In this document: positions 19,936-29,740 of the stretch, in pieces
How positions within the stretch are numbered: position 1 is the stretch's first letter
Layout: every line of letters starts with the position of its first letter
From: Archangium gephyra
GTDB taxonomy: Bacteria; Myxococcota; Myxococcia; Myxococcales; Myxococcaceae
Length of the DNA stretch: 64,000 nucleotides
Assembly (NCBI RefSeq): GCF_001027285.1
Contig: NZ_CP011509.1
Location: 2,736,501 to 2,800,500, forward strand
Reading direction: 5' to 3'
Position numbers and translations under genes: made by a program
Notes under the pieces: generated by a model
The model's database searches: none
The model's input: the letters and a program-made list of their open reading frames with translations, nothing else
Told to the model about the DNA's origin: nothing

Positions 19936-21240
19936 ATGTCCTCGCGCTCGCGGCGCTGGCTGCGCACCCTGCTTCCACTGCTGGTCCTGACCGTGGGCTC
20001 GGCGTACGCGCTCGCCTCCTGGAACTGGTGTGGGCGGTGGAGCGAGCGCGCTCCCGTGGTGCTGGAGCAGGCGAGGGCCGAGGGCCCCCTGAGGGCCGGG
20101 GCGGCGAAGGTGCCGCTGCTTCCACCCTATCCCGTGGTGGTGGCCGGCTATGGGCCTCCTCGCCCCGAGGCCAGCCAGGCGGAAACCCCGCCCCAGGCGC
20201 GGGCCGTGGTGCTGGCCACCGGGGACGTGAAGGTGGGCCTGGTGTCGCTGGAGCTGCTGTTGGTGCCCGACGAGCTCGTGGCGGCGGTGCGCGAGCGGGC
20301 CAGGGGCCTGGGGCTCCCGCACGTGGTGGTGGTGGCCACGCACGCGCACTCGTCCTTCGGGGGATATGACCCGCGGCTGGTGTCGCAGCTGGTGGGCACC
20401 GGGCGCTTCCGCAAGGCCTCGCTGGAGGCGGCGGTGGCCGGGGCCACCGAGGCGCTGCGTCAGTCGGTGGCGCGGCTCGCCGACGTCACCCTGGAGGTGG
20501 GGGAGGCGAAGGAGCCGGGCCTGGTGCGCTCTCGCTCGGCGGGCGAGGCCCCGGACGGAGCGCTCACCCGCGCGGTGCTGCGGAGCGCGGAGGGGCCGGT
20601 GGCGGAGCTGCTGGTGTTCGCCGCGCACCCCACCGTGATGCCGAGGAAGCGGGAGTTCGTGGACACGGACTGGCCGGGACGGCTGAGCCAGCTGCGAGAG
20701 GAGCGGGGTGGGGTGGCGCTGGTGCTGCAGGGCGCGGGGGGCAACGTGTCCGTGGCCTTCAACGAGGGCGAGGGTGTGGAGAAGGTGCTGGGGTTCGCGC
20801 GGGCCGTGGCCGGGCTGGCCGAGCGCACGGCGCCAGTGGCGGCCGGCAGCCCCAGGCTGGCCTTCGCGCGGGTGGAGGTGGCGCTGCCGAGGCCGGACGC
20901 CTCGCGGCTGGTGCCGTCGTACTCGCGCGCGGCGGGGGACAACTTCCTGTGTGCCTCGTCCTCACGGACAGCGGAGGTGGGGGCGCTGACGCTGGGGCCG
21001 CTGGAGCTGCTGATGCTGCCGGGCGAGCCCACGGTGGGCGCGGGTGCGGCGCTGGTGCGGCGCACGGGGGCCACCGGGGTGCTGGGGCTGGCGGATGGGT
21101 ACGTGGGTTACGTGGAGACGCCAGAGCGGGTGGAAGCGGGCGAGGGGGAGTCCCGGCGCCAGTACTTCGGCCCCGCCCTGCTGGAGCGCCTGGCCACGGG
21201 GGCGGATGAGGCCTCCCGGGCCGCGGGCTTCACGCGCTGA
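19936..21240 (+). CDS. Neutral ceramidase-like secreted protein
   Basis: Encodes 434 residues. The N-terminus has arginines and a hydrophobic helix ([22 protein letters not shown]), a signal peptide or anchor. The motifs 'PVVVAGYG', '[24 protein letters not shown]', '[14 protein letters not shown]' and '[13 protein letters not shown]' resemble the neutral/alkaline ceramidase fold, in which a THTHS-type histidine site binds zinc; here it reads THAHS. The protein is shorter than classical ceramidases (about 650-750 residues) and lacks their C-terminal domain, so the substrate need not be ceramide. Sphingolipid-like lipids are present in some myxobacteria, which makes a lipid amidase plausible. 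The start has GGAGGT 15 bases upstream. Confidence 0.68.
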   Translation: MSSRSRRWLRTLLPLLVLTVGSAYALASWNWCGRWSERAPVVLEQARAEGPLRAGAAKVPLLPPYPVVVAGYGPPRPEASQAETPPQARAVVLATGDVKVGLVSLELLLVPDELVAAVRERARGLGLPHVVVVATHAHSSFGGYDPRLVSQLVGTGRFRKASLEAAVAGATEALRQSVARLADVTLEVGEAKEPGLVRSRSAGEAPDGALTRAVLRSAEGPVAELLVFAAHPTVMPRKREFVDTDWPGRLSQLREERGGVALVLQGAGGNVSVAFNEGEGVEKVLGFARAVAGLAERTAPVAAGSPRLAFARVEVALPRPDASRLVPSYSRAAGDNFLCASSSRTAEVGALTLGPLELLMLPGEPTVGAGAALVRRTGATGVLGLADGYVGYVETPERVEAGEGESRRQYFGPALLERLATGADEASRAAGFTR

Positions 21241-21249
21241 GCGGACCGC

Positions 21250-21540
21250 TCACAGCTTCTCGAACTTCGAGTCCTCGTCCCGCTTCTTGAAGAGCAGGGC
21301 GGTGCGGCCCAGGAGCTGCGCCAGCTCGGAGCCCGTGCCCTCGGCGAGCTTCTTGGCGGCCTCGTGGCGGTCCTCCGGGCCCTCGTTGATCTTCACCTTG
21401 ATGAGCTCGTGGTCGTGCAACGCCTGCTCGACGGCGGCGATGACGCCCTCGGTGACGCCCGACTGGCCCACGATGACCACCGGCTCCAGGTGGTGTCCCA
21501 GCCCGCGCAGGTGGCGGCGCTGTTTTCCGGTCAACGGCAA
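21250..21540 (-). CDS. YhbY-type CRM-domain RNA-binding protein
   Basis: Encodes 96 residues, nearly the entire CRM domain: 'LTGKQRRHLRGLGHHLEPVVIVGQSGVTEGVIAAVEQALHDHELIKVKI' with the GxxG-like loop and a basic first helix. YhbY proteins associate with pre-50S ribosomal particles and probably help large-subunit assembly. Size is standard for the family. It lies just downstream of the long J-domain gene on the same strand, with 55 bases between, and converges with the ceramidase-like gene. Confidence 0.9.
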   Translation of the reverse strand: MPLTGKQRRHLRGLGHHLEPVVIVGQSGVTEGVIAAVEQALHDHELIKVKINEGPEDRHEAAKKLAEGTGSELAQLLGRTALLFKKRDEDSKFEKL

Positions 21541-21594
21541 GATGCTTCTCCTCGTGTAGGGGGGCGCTCGGTGGCGCTCCCGGGGTGGCGCACC

Positions 21595-24234
21595 CTACTT
21601 CTTTTGCGCCGCTTGCGCCGCCATGCGGATCTCCCGCTGCGCGTCGATGTGATTGGGCTGCACCTCCACCGTCTTCTGGAAGTGCTTGAGCGCGCCGTGG
21701 TTGTCACCGCATAGCTTGGCGATGACCCCCAGGAAATAGTGCCCCGAGGCCACCTTGTCGTTCTGCTTCAGACACTGCTGGATGTCCTTGTAGGCCTCGG
21801 TGTAGCCCGCCTTCTTGTCCTCGAAGGTGAAGAAGCGGGCGTAGCCGCGCCAGGCGTAGAACTCGGGCTCGTCGGGGTTGAGCTGGATGGCCTCGTCGAG
21901 CAGCCGGGCCGCGTCGGCGAACTTGCGGGCCTTGATGTAGAGGCCCGCCTTGCGGAAGTGCTCCTCGCTCTTGAGGATGGCCTCCACGTCCACCTGGGCC
22001 GGCTTGCTGCCGCCGGTCTTGAGCTCCTCGATGTACGCGGCGCGGCTCTTGTCGTCCGAGAGCGCGCGGTAGGCATCGCCGATGTAGCCGAAGATGTCGG
22101 CCTTGAGCTTCTCCAGCTCGGGAGGCGCGCCGGGAGGCAGCGTGTCCGGGTGGTACTGCTTGGCCAGCTTGAAGTAGGCGAGCTTCACCGCCGGGCCGTT
22201 GGTGTCCGCGCCCAGGTTCAGCCGCTCGAAGTGGTTCTGCTCCTTCATCTTCGCGGCGAGCTCCCGGAGCACGGGAATCTCGCTGGCACCCGGTGCGGAG
22301 CCCGGGGCCGTGGCGGCGGCGGCGGCAGGAGCCGGGGCGGCGGGTTTCGCCACGGGCGGAGTGGTGGGCGCGGGCCCCGCCGGGCGAGGTGCCTGGGGCG
22401 CGGCGGCGGGAGGAGGCGAGGCGGGCTTCGCCGCGGGGGCCTGCGGTGCGGCGGCGGCCGCGGGTGCCGCCGGACGGGGCGCGGTGGCCTGGGGCGTGGC
22501 ACCGGCCTGGGCGACCCCTGGAGCCGTGGCCGCGCGGGCGGCCTGGGGCGTGGCGCCGGCCTGGGCGACTCCTGGAGCCGTGGCTGGTTTGGCGGCGGGG
22601 GCCACGGGAGGCGCCGTCTTGGCGGCGGGGGCCACCGGAGGCGCCGTCTTGGCGGCGGGCGGGGCTCCCGGGGCACTGGCCTGGGCGGGGGGCGGGGCCG
22701 CCGTGCGCGGGCCCACGGCCGCGAAGGACACCCCATCGAGCTCCTTGAGGAGGAACACGAGGCGCAGCAGGTGGTCGGCGTCCTGGGGGAGGTCGTTGAG
22801 GAGCTGAGCGGCCGAGCGCGCCCCGTCGATGAGGGCGAGCACGCGCACCTCGTGAGGGGTGAGGCGCAGGTCACCGGTGGCCACGCGGCCGTTGGACTTC
22901 ATCACCGGCAGGTTCAGCACGGGCTGGAGCCGGCGGCGGAGGTCCGTGCTGGGGATGCGGCGCACGAGGTCGCTCAGCACGGCCCACTTGTTGCCCAGCG
23001 GCATGGCCTTGGCGGCGGGCAGCTCCTTGGGCTCGAAGGTGAAGGAGCCGGACTCGGCGCGCAGGCCCTTGAGGAGGATGGTCTGGGCGCGGTGGGCGAG
23101 CTGGGTGAAGGCCGAGGCGGGCTGGAGGAGGCCCAGGCCGAAGAGGGCCGCGAGCAGCTCTCCGCCGAAGCGGCCGCGGGCGGCCTCGGCCTGCTGGAGC
23201 TGCTCGGGGGTGGCGAGCTTCGCCTGGAGGAGCCAGGTGCCCAGCGCGTCCTCGGGGTGGGAGGAGTCGATGAACTCGGGGTTGCCCTTGCGGAAGTGGA
23301 TGCTGACGGCGCTGTCGGGGAGGGTGAGCGTGAGCAGACCCGTGTGATTGCCGGCGGCGATGAGGCCATAGAGGCGCACGGGCGAGTGCGTCTCGAGCGT
23401 TCCACTGGCGGGAGGTGGCTCCTCCGAGGCGGGGGCGACCGAGGGGAAGGTGGCCGAGGGGCGCGCGACAGCGGGAGCGGCGGCCGCCGCGGGAGGCACG
23501 CCCGGAGCGGGAGCGGGCTGGGCGGGCGCACCGGGCGCCGCGGGGGCAGGTGGGCGGGCGCCGCCGGGGTTGGCGACGGGCACACCCGCCCCAGGGACGG
23601 GAGGCCGGGTCATGGCGGGGCCCGCGCCAGGCGCACCGGCTCCGGGAGCGGGAGGCCGGGCGACGGCACCAGGGCCCGCGACAGGCACTCCAGTGCCGGC
23701 GACAGGAGGCCGGGTCATGGCGGGGCCCGCGACGGGCACACCGGCGCCAGGGACGGGAGGCCGGGTCATGGCGGGGCCCGCACCGGGCGCGGGGGCGCGG
23801 GGGATGCCGGGGCCCGCGACGGGCACACCGGCGGGTCCGGGCACCGGGGCGCGGGGGATGCCGGGGCCCGCGATGGGCACTCCGGCACCGGCGACAGGAG
23901 GCCGGGTGACGGCGGGGCCCGCGACGGGCACACCGGCGCCAGCGACGGGCGGCCGGGTGACGGCACGAGGCGCCGCCGCGGGCGCGCCAGGCGGGGCCGC
24001 GGGCGTGCTCGGACCGGGGGGAACGACGTCGCCCCACGTCTCGCGAGGGAACGAATCGCGCAGGTGCGGGAAGCGCCCGGGGAAGGCGAAGTTGATGCCG
24101 TCCTCGGACACCTGGAGCCGGCCCTGGATGATGCCGTTATCGATGAGCAGCTCGATGGTCGGCAGGGCGAGCGGACCCCAGATGGTCCCCTGTTCGTTCC
24201 GCACGAAGTATTGCCGGACTTCTCCCTCCGCCAT
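21595..24234 (-). CDS. DUF4388 / J-domain / TPR protein with proline-alanine repeats
   Basis: Encodes 879 residues from an ATG with AAGGAG upstream; a TTG 33 bases earlier is less likely. Order: an N-terminal '[28 protein letters not shown]' domain resembling GYF_2; a long Pro/Ala/Gly repeat region (about 65-245); a DUF4388 domain ('[48 protein letters not shown]'); a second low-complexity P/A region; a J domain with the HPD motif ([10 protein letters not shown]); and three TPR-like helices to the end ('[35 protein letters not shown]'). J domains recruit DnaK. DUF4388 occurs mainly in deltaproteobacterial signalling and motility proteins. The combination suggests a cytoplasmic scaffold linking Hsp70 to a signalling complex; the partner is unknown. 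Confidence 0.85.
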   Translation of the reverse strand: MAEGEVRQYFVRNEQGTIWGPLALPTIELLIDNGIIQGRLQVSEDGINFAFPGRFPHLRDSFPRETWGDVVPPGPSTPAAPPGAPAAAPRAVTRPPVAGAGVPVAGPAVTRPPVAGAGVPIAGPGIPRAPVPGPAGVPVAGPGIPRAPAPGAGPAMTRPPVPGAGVPVAGPAMTRPPVAGTGVPVAGPGAVARPPAPGAGAPGAGPAMTRPPVPGAGVPVANPGGARPPAPAAPGAPAQPAPAPGVPPAAAAAPAVARPSATFPSVAPASEEPPPASGTLETHSPVRLYGLIAAGNHTGLLTLTLPDSAVSIHFRKGNPEFIDSSHPEDALGTWLLQAKLATPEQLQQAEAARGRFGGELLAALFGLGLLQPASAFTQLAHRAQTILLKGLRAESGSFTFEPKELPAAKAMPLGNKWAVLSDLVRRIPSTDLRRRLQPVLNLPVMKSNGRVATGDLRLTPHEVRVLALIDGARSAAQLLNDLPQDADHLLRLVFLLKELDGVSFAAVGPRTAAPPPAQASAPGAPPAAKTAPPVAPAAKTAPPVAPAAKPATAPGVAQAGATPQAARAATAPGVAQAGATPQATAPRPAAPAAAAAPQAPAAKPASPPPAAAPQAPRPAGPAPTTPPVAKPAAPAPAAAAATAPGSAPGASEIPVLRELAAKMKEQNHFERLNLGADTNGPAVKLAYFKLAKQYHPDTLPPGAPPELEKLKADIFGYIGDAYRALSDDKSRAAYIEELKTGGSKPAQVDVEAILKSEEHFRKAGLYIKARKFADAARLLDEAIQLNPDEPEFYAWRGYARFFTFEDKKAGYTEAYKDIQQCLKQNDKVASGHYFLGVIAKLCGDNHGALKHFQKTVEVQPNHIDAQREIRMAAQAAQKK
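23560..23970 (-). repeat. Coding tandem repeats (Pro/Ala/Gly)
   Basis: Within the J-domain gene, imperfect repeats of about 45-60 bases encode units such as [34 protein letters not shown] and variants, about nine in a row. They are likely to vary in copy number between strains and are easy to misassemble. Confidence 0.7.
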
Positions 24235-24291
24235 CTCGGATGTCGCTCCTTGTGTGCCTGGGGCCAACCTAACCCGGTACCAACTCCTCCG

Positions 24292-25101
24292 CTACGGAGC
24301 CTCGAACGAAGCCAGTCCGATCAGGCTCAGGCAGGCCGGGTCCGCGTCCTGGGCGCTGGGCGGGTCGAAGCAGTAGACCTCGGTATCGAACACCTTGCAC
24401 AGGCCCTTGGGGGTGGCCGCGCAGGACACCTTGGAATAGGCCTTGGTGCAGCCATAGCCGCACACCGGCTGCCCGTCGCTCAGCTGGCACTGCAGGGCCG
24501 GCAGGTTCTTGCCATAGGCGCAGAGCACCTCGGCGGGCGGGTCGAAGCAGGTGATCTGAAGGCCATCGCTCTTGCAGGCGCCCATGGGCGTCTTGTTGCA
24601 GGCCACCTTGCCGGCGCCCAGGGTGCACTTGTAGCCGCACACGCTTTCCACGCCGTTGCTGCGGCACTCGGCGCGAGGCGTGTCCTTGCCATGGACGGCG
24701 TACACCTCGGGGGGCGGATCGAAACAGACGATGTCGTCGTTGCGCCCGGCGCACACGCCCGCGGGAGTGCGCGCGCACTTCACCTTGCCGGGTTGCGTGG
24801 CGCACTGGTAGCCGCAGGCCACCTGGCCGTCGATGACCTTGCACTCGGGCTCGGGCAGGGCGCTGCCGTAGATGCGGACGATGTGGGGAGGCGGATCGAA
24901 GCAGACGGCCTGACCATCGAGGACCTGGCAGGTGCCCTGGGGCGTCTGCGCGCACTGGACGCGCCGCCCGTCCGACTTGCACTGGTAGCCACACGCCACG
25001 TGCCCGTCGATGGAGCGGCAGGTGGGCCCCTTGGGGTCCACGGGCGCGGGCGGGGCGGACAGCAGCACGAGGGTCATCACGGAGACGAAGGACGCGAGCA
25101 C
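24292..25101 (-). CDS. Secreted cysteine-rich protein with four tandem repeats
   Basis: Encodes 269 residues from a GTG with GAGGT six bases upstream, giving the signal peptide LASFVSVMTLVLLSAPPAPV; the frame is open to a further start at 25161. Four repeats of about 60 residues follow the same plan: C-x-S/I-DG-x3-CGYxC, then C-xxTPxGxC, then CFDPPPxV, a short 'YG' segment and the next repeat. With roughly six cysteines per unit, disulfide bonding in the periplasm or outside is expected. I do not recognise a named family; the repeat core CGYxC...TPxGxC...CFDPP is distinctive. Divergent from the TSUP transporter gene. Confidence 0.72.
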   Translation of the reverse strand: MLASFVSVMTLVLLSAPPAPVDPKGPTCRSIDGHVACGYQCKSDGRRVQCAQTPQGTCQVLDGQAVCFDPPPHIVRIYGSALPEPECKVIDGQVACGYQCATQPGKVKCARTPAGVCAGRNDDIVCFDPPPEVYAVHGKDTPRAECRSNGVESVCGYKCTLGAGKVACNKTPMGACKSDGLQITCFDPPAEVLCAYGKNLPALQCQLSDGQPVCGYGCTKAYSKVSCAATPKGLCKVFDTEVYCFDPPSAQDADPACLSLIGLASFEAP

Positions 25102-25187
25102 GGAGGGACCTCGGCGGGGGGCTTTCCCCCGAATTGACGCCCAGAGTCGGCGCGCACGCAAGCTTTGGACGTGGTAGGTGGCCGCTC

Positions 25188-25955
25188 GTGGAAGTCACCG
25201 CGCTCGAAATCGTCCTGTTGTGTATCGCGGCCCTCACGGCGGGTGTGGTGGATGCCATCGCCGGCGGAGGAGGGCTCGTGACGCTGCCCGCCTTGCTGGC
25301 GACCGGCCTGCCGCCGCACGTGGTGCTGGGCACCAACAAGGGACAGTCGGTGTTCGGCGCGTTCGCGGCGCTGATTCGCTTCTACCGGGCGGGGCTGCTG
25401 AACAGGCAACTCGCGACCGTCACCTTCCCGCTGGGGCTGGTGGGCTCGTTCCTCGGCGCGGGGCTGGTGTTGCTGATGCGCCCCGAGGTCCTCAAGCCGG
25501 TGGTGCTCGCCCTGCTGGTGATCGTCGCGGCCTTCCTGGCCTTTCGCCGGGGACCGCCGCCGGGCGAGCGGCCGGAGCCACCCCGCCAGCGCCTGCTGTC
25601 GCTGGGCGCGGTCATCGCGCTGGTCATCGGCACCTATGACGGCTTCTTCGGGCCGGGGACGGGCACGTTCCTCATCATCGCCTTCTCGGGGCTGCTGGGG
25701 CACGGGCTGACGAAGGCCTCGGCGGACGCGAAGGTGGTGAACTTCGCCTCCAACCTCGCGGCGGTGAGCCTCTTCGCCTACCGGGGCCTGGTGCTCTGGT
25801 ACGTGGCCCTGCCCATGGCCGCGGCCCAGTTCACCGGCGGGTGGATTGGCGCGCACCTGGCCGTGCGGGGCGGCGACAAGCTGGTGCGCAAGGTGGTGCT
25901 GCTGGTGGTGACGGCGCTCGTGCTCAAGCTGGGCCGCGACGTGCTCGCCGGGTGA
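25188..25955 (+). CDS. TSUP-family (TauE/SafE) membrane transporter
   Basis: Encodes 255 residues with about eight hydrophobic segments. The glycine-rich first block 'AGVVDAIAGGGGLVTLPALLATGLPPHVVLGTNKGQSVFGAFAALIRF' and the second-half copy 'GTYDGFFGPGTGTFLIIAFSGLLGHGLTKASADAKVVNFASNLAA' are the duplicated signature of TSUP proteins, which move sulfite, sulfonates or related anions across the inner membrane. GTG at 25188 is chosen because TAGGTGG precedes it and the protein then begins directly at the first membrane helix. Substrate cannot be inferred from context. Confidence 0.88.
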   Translation: MEVTALEIVLLCIAALTAGVVDAIAGGGGLVTLPALLATGLPPHVVLGTNKGQSVFGAFAALIRFYRAGLLNRQLATVTFPLGLVGSFLGAGLVLLMRPEVLKPVVLALLVIVAAFLAFRRGPPPGERPEPPRQRLLSLGAVIALVIGTYDGFFGPGTGTFLIIAFSGLLGHGLTKASADAKVVNFASNLAAVSLFAYRGLVLWYVALPMAAAQFTGGWIGAHLAVRGGDKLVRKVVLLVVTALVLKLGRDVLAG

Positions 25956-25961
25956 GCCCGC

Positions 25962-26477
25962 TCAGCCGATGAAGACGAGCAGGCCGTGGCCGCGCTTCGC
26001 CACGGTGGCCGCGAACTTCTTCAGCTCCTCGAAGTAGGAGAAGAGCTCCTCCTCCGGGTCGAGGTCGGGCGGCGGCTCCTCCCAGAAGCCCGGGTAGATG
26101 TCCTCTTCCTGCAGCTGCGCCGGGTCATAGCGCTTGCGCAGCGTGGCCTCGGAGAGCGCGCCGAGGGCCTTGGAGAGCTCCTTCACCTGGTCCGGCGTGA
26201 AGACGCGCGCGGTGCCCTCGTCCGAGGGGATGTCGCCCACGTCCTGGCCTCCGCGCACCAGGAAGTCCAGCGGCGCCTTGCCCTCCCAGGCCGTGCCCGT
26301 CAGCAGGTACTGCAGGCCGTGCCAGGTCTCACCGATGTCGAGGTCCAGGAAGCTCGCACCCTCGGCGTCCCCGAAGTCCTCCTCGTCGTCGATGAACTCC
26401 TCGAGCTTGTCGGGGTGCTCGAGCAGCTTCTGGCGCTGGGTGTCCGTCAGGCTGCGCAGGGTGCAGAGCATCTCCAT
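25962..26477 (-). CDS. DUF1877 (YfbM-like) protein
   Basis: Encodes 171 residues. The layout, LDLDIGETWHGLQYLLTGTAWEGKAPLDFLVRGGQDVG followed by 'ARVFTPDQVKELSKALGALSEATLRKRYDPAQL' and a C-terminal 'YFEELKKFAATVAKRGHGLLVFIG', is that of DUF1877/YfbM proteins. The fold is known from a structure but no activity is established. No signal peptide. The ribosome site GGAGAAACGG precedes the ATG. Converges with the TSUP gene, six bases apart. Confidence 0.85.
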   Translation of the reverse strand: MEMLCTLRSLTDTQRQKLLEHPDKLEEFIDDEEDFGDAEGASFLDLDIGETWHGLQYLLTGTAWEGKAPLDFLVRGGQDVGDIPSDEGTARVFTPDQVKELSKALGALSEATLRKRYDPAQLQEEDIYPGFWEEPPPDLDPEEELFSYFEELKKFAATVAKRGHGLLVFIG

Positions 26478-26650
26478 CCGTTTCTCCTGCCCGGTTCACG
26501 GGGGCGGCGGACCTTACCAGTGGTTCTCAACCCCTCGGAAGGATTGAGACACCCGCCAATCCATCATGAAGTGAATGTTTTCCTGCTTTTCTTGGATGAG
26601 CGCGGTTTCAGGGGCTCTATTAGGGTGCTACCCCCCTGGAGGTTGTTCTC

Positions 26651-28090
26651 ATGAAGAAGCACCCATTCCTTTCAACCCTCGCCGCCGTGAGCGCCGTCCC
26701 GGCGTTGCTGTCCGGATGCGGCGGAGAGGCCACCCAGCTCGAGACCCCGGCCGCGGCCATCGCGAGCACCGAGGCCGGTCTCGCCTGTGACACGAAGGTC
26801 ACCTACGGCAACGCGTGGATTCGCCCGGCGGGGCACCCGGGCTTCGATATCGCGGCCGGTCCGGTGACCTGGGACGGCACCTGCTACAACGATGGCGTCA
26901 ACTCCTATGCCGTGCTCTCGAACGGGTGGAGGCCGTACTTCACGGGCCTCAACTCCTGCGTGATGGCGCTCGACTCGACGTGCGCCACCACGGCCTCGTG
27001 CGCGACGCGCGTCACCTACGGCGCCTCGTGGATCCACCCGTCGCATCCGGCGATGTACGACGACGCGGGTGGGCGCGTGTTCTGGGACCGCGCGTGCGTC
27101 AACGAGGGCACCAACTCCTACGCGACGCTGTCGAACGGCTGGAAGCCGTACTTCACCGGCTCGAACGCGTGTGCCATGTCGTTCCGGTACACGGACTGTG
27201 GCGGCCTCTACAAGAACCCGGTGCTCCCCGTGGACTGCGCGGATCCGGGCGTCGTGCATGACGGGACCCAGTACGTCGCCACCTGCACGTCGGGCGGTGC
27301 GGCCGATGCGTTCCCGCTGCGCACCTCGAAGGACATGGTGACCTGGACGAGCGCGGGCTTCATCTTCCCGTCGGCTCGCAAGCCCACGTGGGCCCGGGGT
27401 GACTACTGGGCGCCGGAGATCCACCGCGTCGGCACGGGTTTCATCGCGTACTACACCGCGCGTCACGCGGACGGAAAGCTGTCCATCGGCGCCGCCACCG
27501 CCACGAGCGCGCTCGGGCCCTTCACCGATATCGGAGTGCCCCTCGTGCACGACACGGCCATGGGGATGATCGACGCCACCGTGTTCGTGAGCACCGCCGG
27601 GACGCGGTACCTCGTGTGGAAGGCGGACGGGAACGCGGTGGGCCAGCCGACGCCCATCTATGGTCAGCAGCTCTCGGCGGATGGCCGGTCGCTCGTCGGC
27701 ACGCGCAGCACGCTGATCACCAACAACCTCGCCTGGGAGGGCGGCGTCGTCGAGGCCCCGTGGGTCGTCGCGCGGGACGGCTACTACTACCTCTTCTACA
27801 GTGGCAACGCGTACTACAACAGCACGTACGCCATCGGCGTGGCCCGTGCGACGAGCCCGCTGGGGCCGTACACGAAGCTCGGCGCGCCCATTCTCAAGAG
27901 CGCGAGCGGGTGGATCGGCCCGGGGCATGGCTCGGTCGTCAACTCGCCCGCGGGCACGTCCACCATGGTCTACCACGCGTGGAACAGCGGCATGACCGCG
28001 CGCGTGATGCTCGTGGATCCCATCCTCTGGAGCAACGGCTGGCCCTCGATGCCCGAGGCGCCGTCCATCACCTCGCGGCCCATGCCGTAG
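26651..28090 (+). CDS. Glycoside hydrolase family 43-like lipoprotein
   Basis: Encodes 479 residues. The signal peptide ends in the lipobox LLSGC (Cys23). Residues about 45-185 form two similar cysteine-containing modules ('VTYGNAWIRPAGHPGFD...VTWDGTCYNDGVNSYAVLSNGWRPYFTGLNSC' and 'VTYGASWIHPSHPAMYD...VFWDRACVNEGTNSYATLSNGWKPYFTGSNAC'), possibly carbohydrate-binding. The rest is a five-bladed propeller of the GH43 type with candidate acidic residues in 'DCADPGVVHDG', 'GMIDATVFV' and 'GGVVEAPWVVARDGYYYLFYSG'. GH43 enzymes cleave arabinan, xylan and related plant glycans, so extracellular polysaccharide degradation is likely. GGAGG precedes the ATG by eight bases. Confidence 0.87.
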   Translation: MKKHPFLSTLAAVSAVPALLSGCGGEATQLETPAAAIASTEAGLACDTKVTYGNAWIRPAGHPGFDIAAGPVTWDGTCYNDGVNSYAVLSNGWRPYFTGLNSCVMALDSTCATTASCATRVTYGASWIHPSHPAMYDDAGGRVFWDRACVNEGTNSYATLSNGWKPYFTGSNACAMSFRYTDCGGLYKNPVLPVDCADPGVVHDGTQYVATCTSGGAADAFPLRTSKDMVTWTSAGFIFPSARKPTWARGDYWAPEIHRVGTGFIAYYTARHADGKLSIGAATATSALGPFTDIGVPLVHDTAMGMIDATVFVSTAGTRYLVWKADGNAVGQPTPIYGQQLSADGRSLVGTRSTLITNNLAWEGGVVEAPWVVARDGYYYLFYSGNAYYNSTYAIGVARATSPLGPYTKLGAPILKSASGWIGPGHGSVVNSPAGTSTMVYHAWNSGMTARVMLVDPILWSNGWPSMPEAPSITSRPMP

Positions 28091-28100
28091 GCGCGGAGCT

Positions 28101-29657
28101 TCACCGGGAGAGCGGCGCGAGCAGCTCTCCCACCCGCCGCCGTGCCTCCTCCGCCTGCTCCCGCGTGGAGAGGAAGGCTCCGTTGAAGGCGGGGCATTCG
28201 TCCACGAGCTCCCGCATCGCGGCGAACGCCGCCTTCGAGAGGAACGGGGCGAGGTGCACCCACCGTTTGCGAGAGGCCCAGGGCTTGCCGGCCGCGATAT
28301 CCCGTGCGAGCTCGGCGCGGGCCCTCGCGGCCTCTCCCCGTCCCGCGGGCACCTGGCGGGCGAGCGCGGCATCGAAGGCGCAAGCGCTCCGCATCACCAC
28401 GTCCTCGTGGAGCATCCGCCATCCCTGGCCGAACGCGGGGACGAGTCCCTCCCGGAGGAGGAGGGCTCCAGTCCGCGAGGGGTCCGTGCCAGCCTCCGGG
28501 TGTACTTCCAGCCCGAGATTGCACGTGGCGATGGCCACCTGCGCCGCCTCCAGTGCACGCAAGGGGCGGCCCGCGTGGCCGCAGCCGGAGAGCAGCACGT
28601 TCGACAGGTAGCCCAGGTCCCTCATGCACCGCGCGAGGGCCTCGGGCGATTCACCCTGGAGCCAGGCCAGCGCCTCCCGGAGCACCCTGGCCGAAGCGTA
28701 CGTCCCGGAACCACCGCCGTCGCCGAGCAGGGCCACGGGAGGCTGCGTCGTCAGCACCTCCGCCTCCTGGAGGAGGTGGAGCAGGGGCATGGCGGAGGCG
28801 GGCTGGGCGGGCCGTACGCCATCCACGGCGGGCGGCGGTGTCCGTGTGGCCTCGTGCTGAGCCCGGGCGTAGCCGCGGGTGATGGGGTCCTCTCCCACGC
28901 GCCCGGCCCTCGCGAGGCCCAGGAAGGCCGCCGCGTCCGTGGGGGCGACGAAGCCCTCGCGCTCGCGCCGTTCCTCCCGCGCCTGGGACACGTCCGCTTC
29001 GAGCTGCTCCGCCGTGGTGAGGACCTCGTACAGCCCGCCGTTGTCCTCGATGAACTCCGCGGCCTGGTGGCAACAGCGCTCGAGCAGACGCACGAGGAGC
29101 TCATGGTGCGCTTCGTCGAGCGCCACGAGCACCGAGAGCACCGCGTCCCACGACTCCGGCCGGCGGGCGATGAGCAGGAACCGGTCCAGCTCATGGCTGA
29201 GGCTGCTCTCCAGCGCCTTGTCCACGAGGGCCTCGTCCTCCTGTGCCTCGTGTGAGCGCAGGCGGTCGAGCGTCAGCGCGTCCAGGTCCAGCACCAGCAC
29301 CTGACCGGACAGCGCGAAGGTGACGAAGTCCTCGTCCATCTCCGCGAGCCTTGCCGCCGCACGGTCCGCTCCCATCTCGAGCATCACCTCCAGCCAGAGG
29401 CCGAAACGCTCCGCGTCGAAGCGCTCCTCCTGGCCCGGGCGAGTGCTCCGCCACAGGTCCTCGTCGAAGATGCGCGCCAGTTGTTGCGTCGTGGCGAGTG
29501 CCACGAGCTCTCCCGCGTCCTCCAGCCCGACGTGGTGGATGAGGCGCGTCAGGGCAGGGGCCGGCAGCTGCTGGAGGGCCGAGACCTGCTCCGGACTCTC
29601 CAGGATGCGGTACAGCAGCGATCGGGTGTCCACGCCCCTGCTCAACTGGTTCGTCAC
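28101..29657 (-). CDS. DUF6178 family protein
   Basis: Encodes 518 residues from GTG at 29657, chosen because AAGGAG lies seven to eight bases upstream and because the upstream in-frame ATG at 29693 sits inside an operator-like palindrome. The N-terminus 'GVDTRSLLYRILESPEQVSALQQLPAPALTRLIHHVGLEDAGELVALATTQQLARIFDEDLW' and the long helical body match DUF6178, a family of about 500 residues seen mainly in deltaproteobacteria and without known function. No membrane segments or signal peptide. Adjacent upstream is a TetR regulator on the same strand with a near-identical 17-base site in its own promoter, so repression by it is likely. Confidence 0.8.
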   Translation of the reverse strand: MTNQLSRGVDTRSLLYRILESPEQVSALQQLPAPALTRLIHHVGLEDAGELVALATTQQLARIFDEDLWRSTRPGQEERFDAERFGLWLEVMLEMGADRAAARLAEMDEDFVTFALSGQVLVLDLDALTLDRLRSHEAQEDEALVDKALESSLSHELDRFLLIARRPESWDAVLSVLVALDEAHHELLVRLLERCCHQAAEFIEDNGGLYEVLTTAEQLEADVSQAREERREREGFVAPTDAAAFLGLARAGRVGEDPITRGYARAQHEATRTPPPAVDGVRPAQPASAMPLLHLLQEAEVLTTQPPVALLGDGGGSGTYASARVLREALAWLQGESPEALARCMRDLGYLSNVLLSGCGHAGRPLRALEAAQVAIATCNLGLEVHPEAGTDPSRTGALLLREGLVPAFGQGWRMLHEDVVMRSACAFDAALARQVPAGRGEAARARAELARDIAAGKPWASRKRWVHLAPFLSKAAFAAMRELVDECPAFNGAFLSTREQAEEARRRVGELLAPLSR

Positions 29658-29676
29658 GAGTCCCTCTCCTTCATGA

Positions 29677-29693
29677 GTGAACAGATGATTCAT
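29677..29693. promoter_or_regulatory. Operator-like site before the DUF6178 gene
   Basis: GTGAACAGATGATTCAT shares the half-sites GTGAA and ATTCA, at the same spacing, with the perfect palindrome in front of the TetR gene (30362-30378). It lies 20 bases upstream of the DUF6178 start codon and is a probable TetR-family binding site. Confidence 0.55.
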
Positions 29694-29740
29694 TTTTGAT
29701 GGACGCGAGGAAGGGCGGGGGTGCCCGGCTCCTCGCCTGC

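Noticed and set aside
23560-23970. CRISPR-like array, suggested by regular repeats
   Set aside because: The repeats are imperfect, in frame, encode P/A/G units and lack constant spacers.
21739-25137. 1132-codon forward open frame opposite the J-domain gene
   Set aside because: Antisense image of the P/A repeat and J-domain coding sequence; Gly/Arg-rich, crosses two real genes and has no ribosome site.
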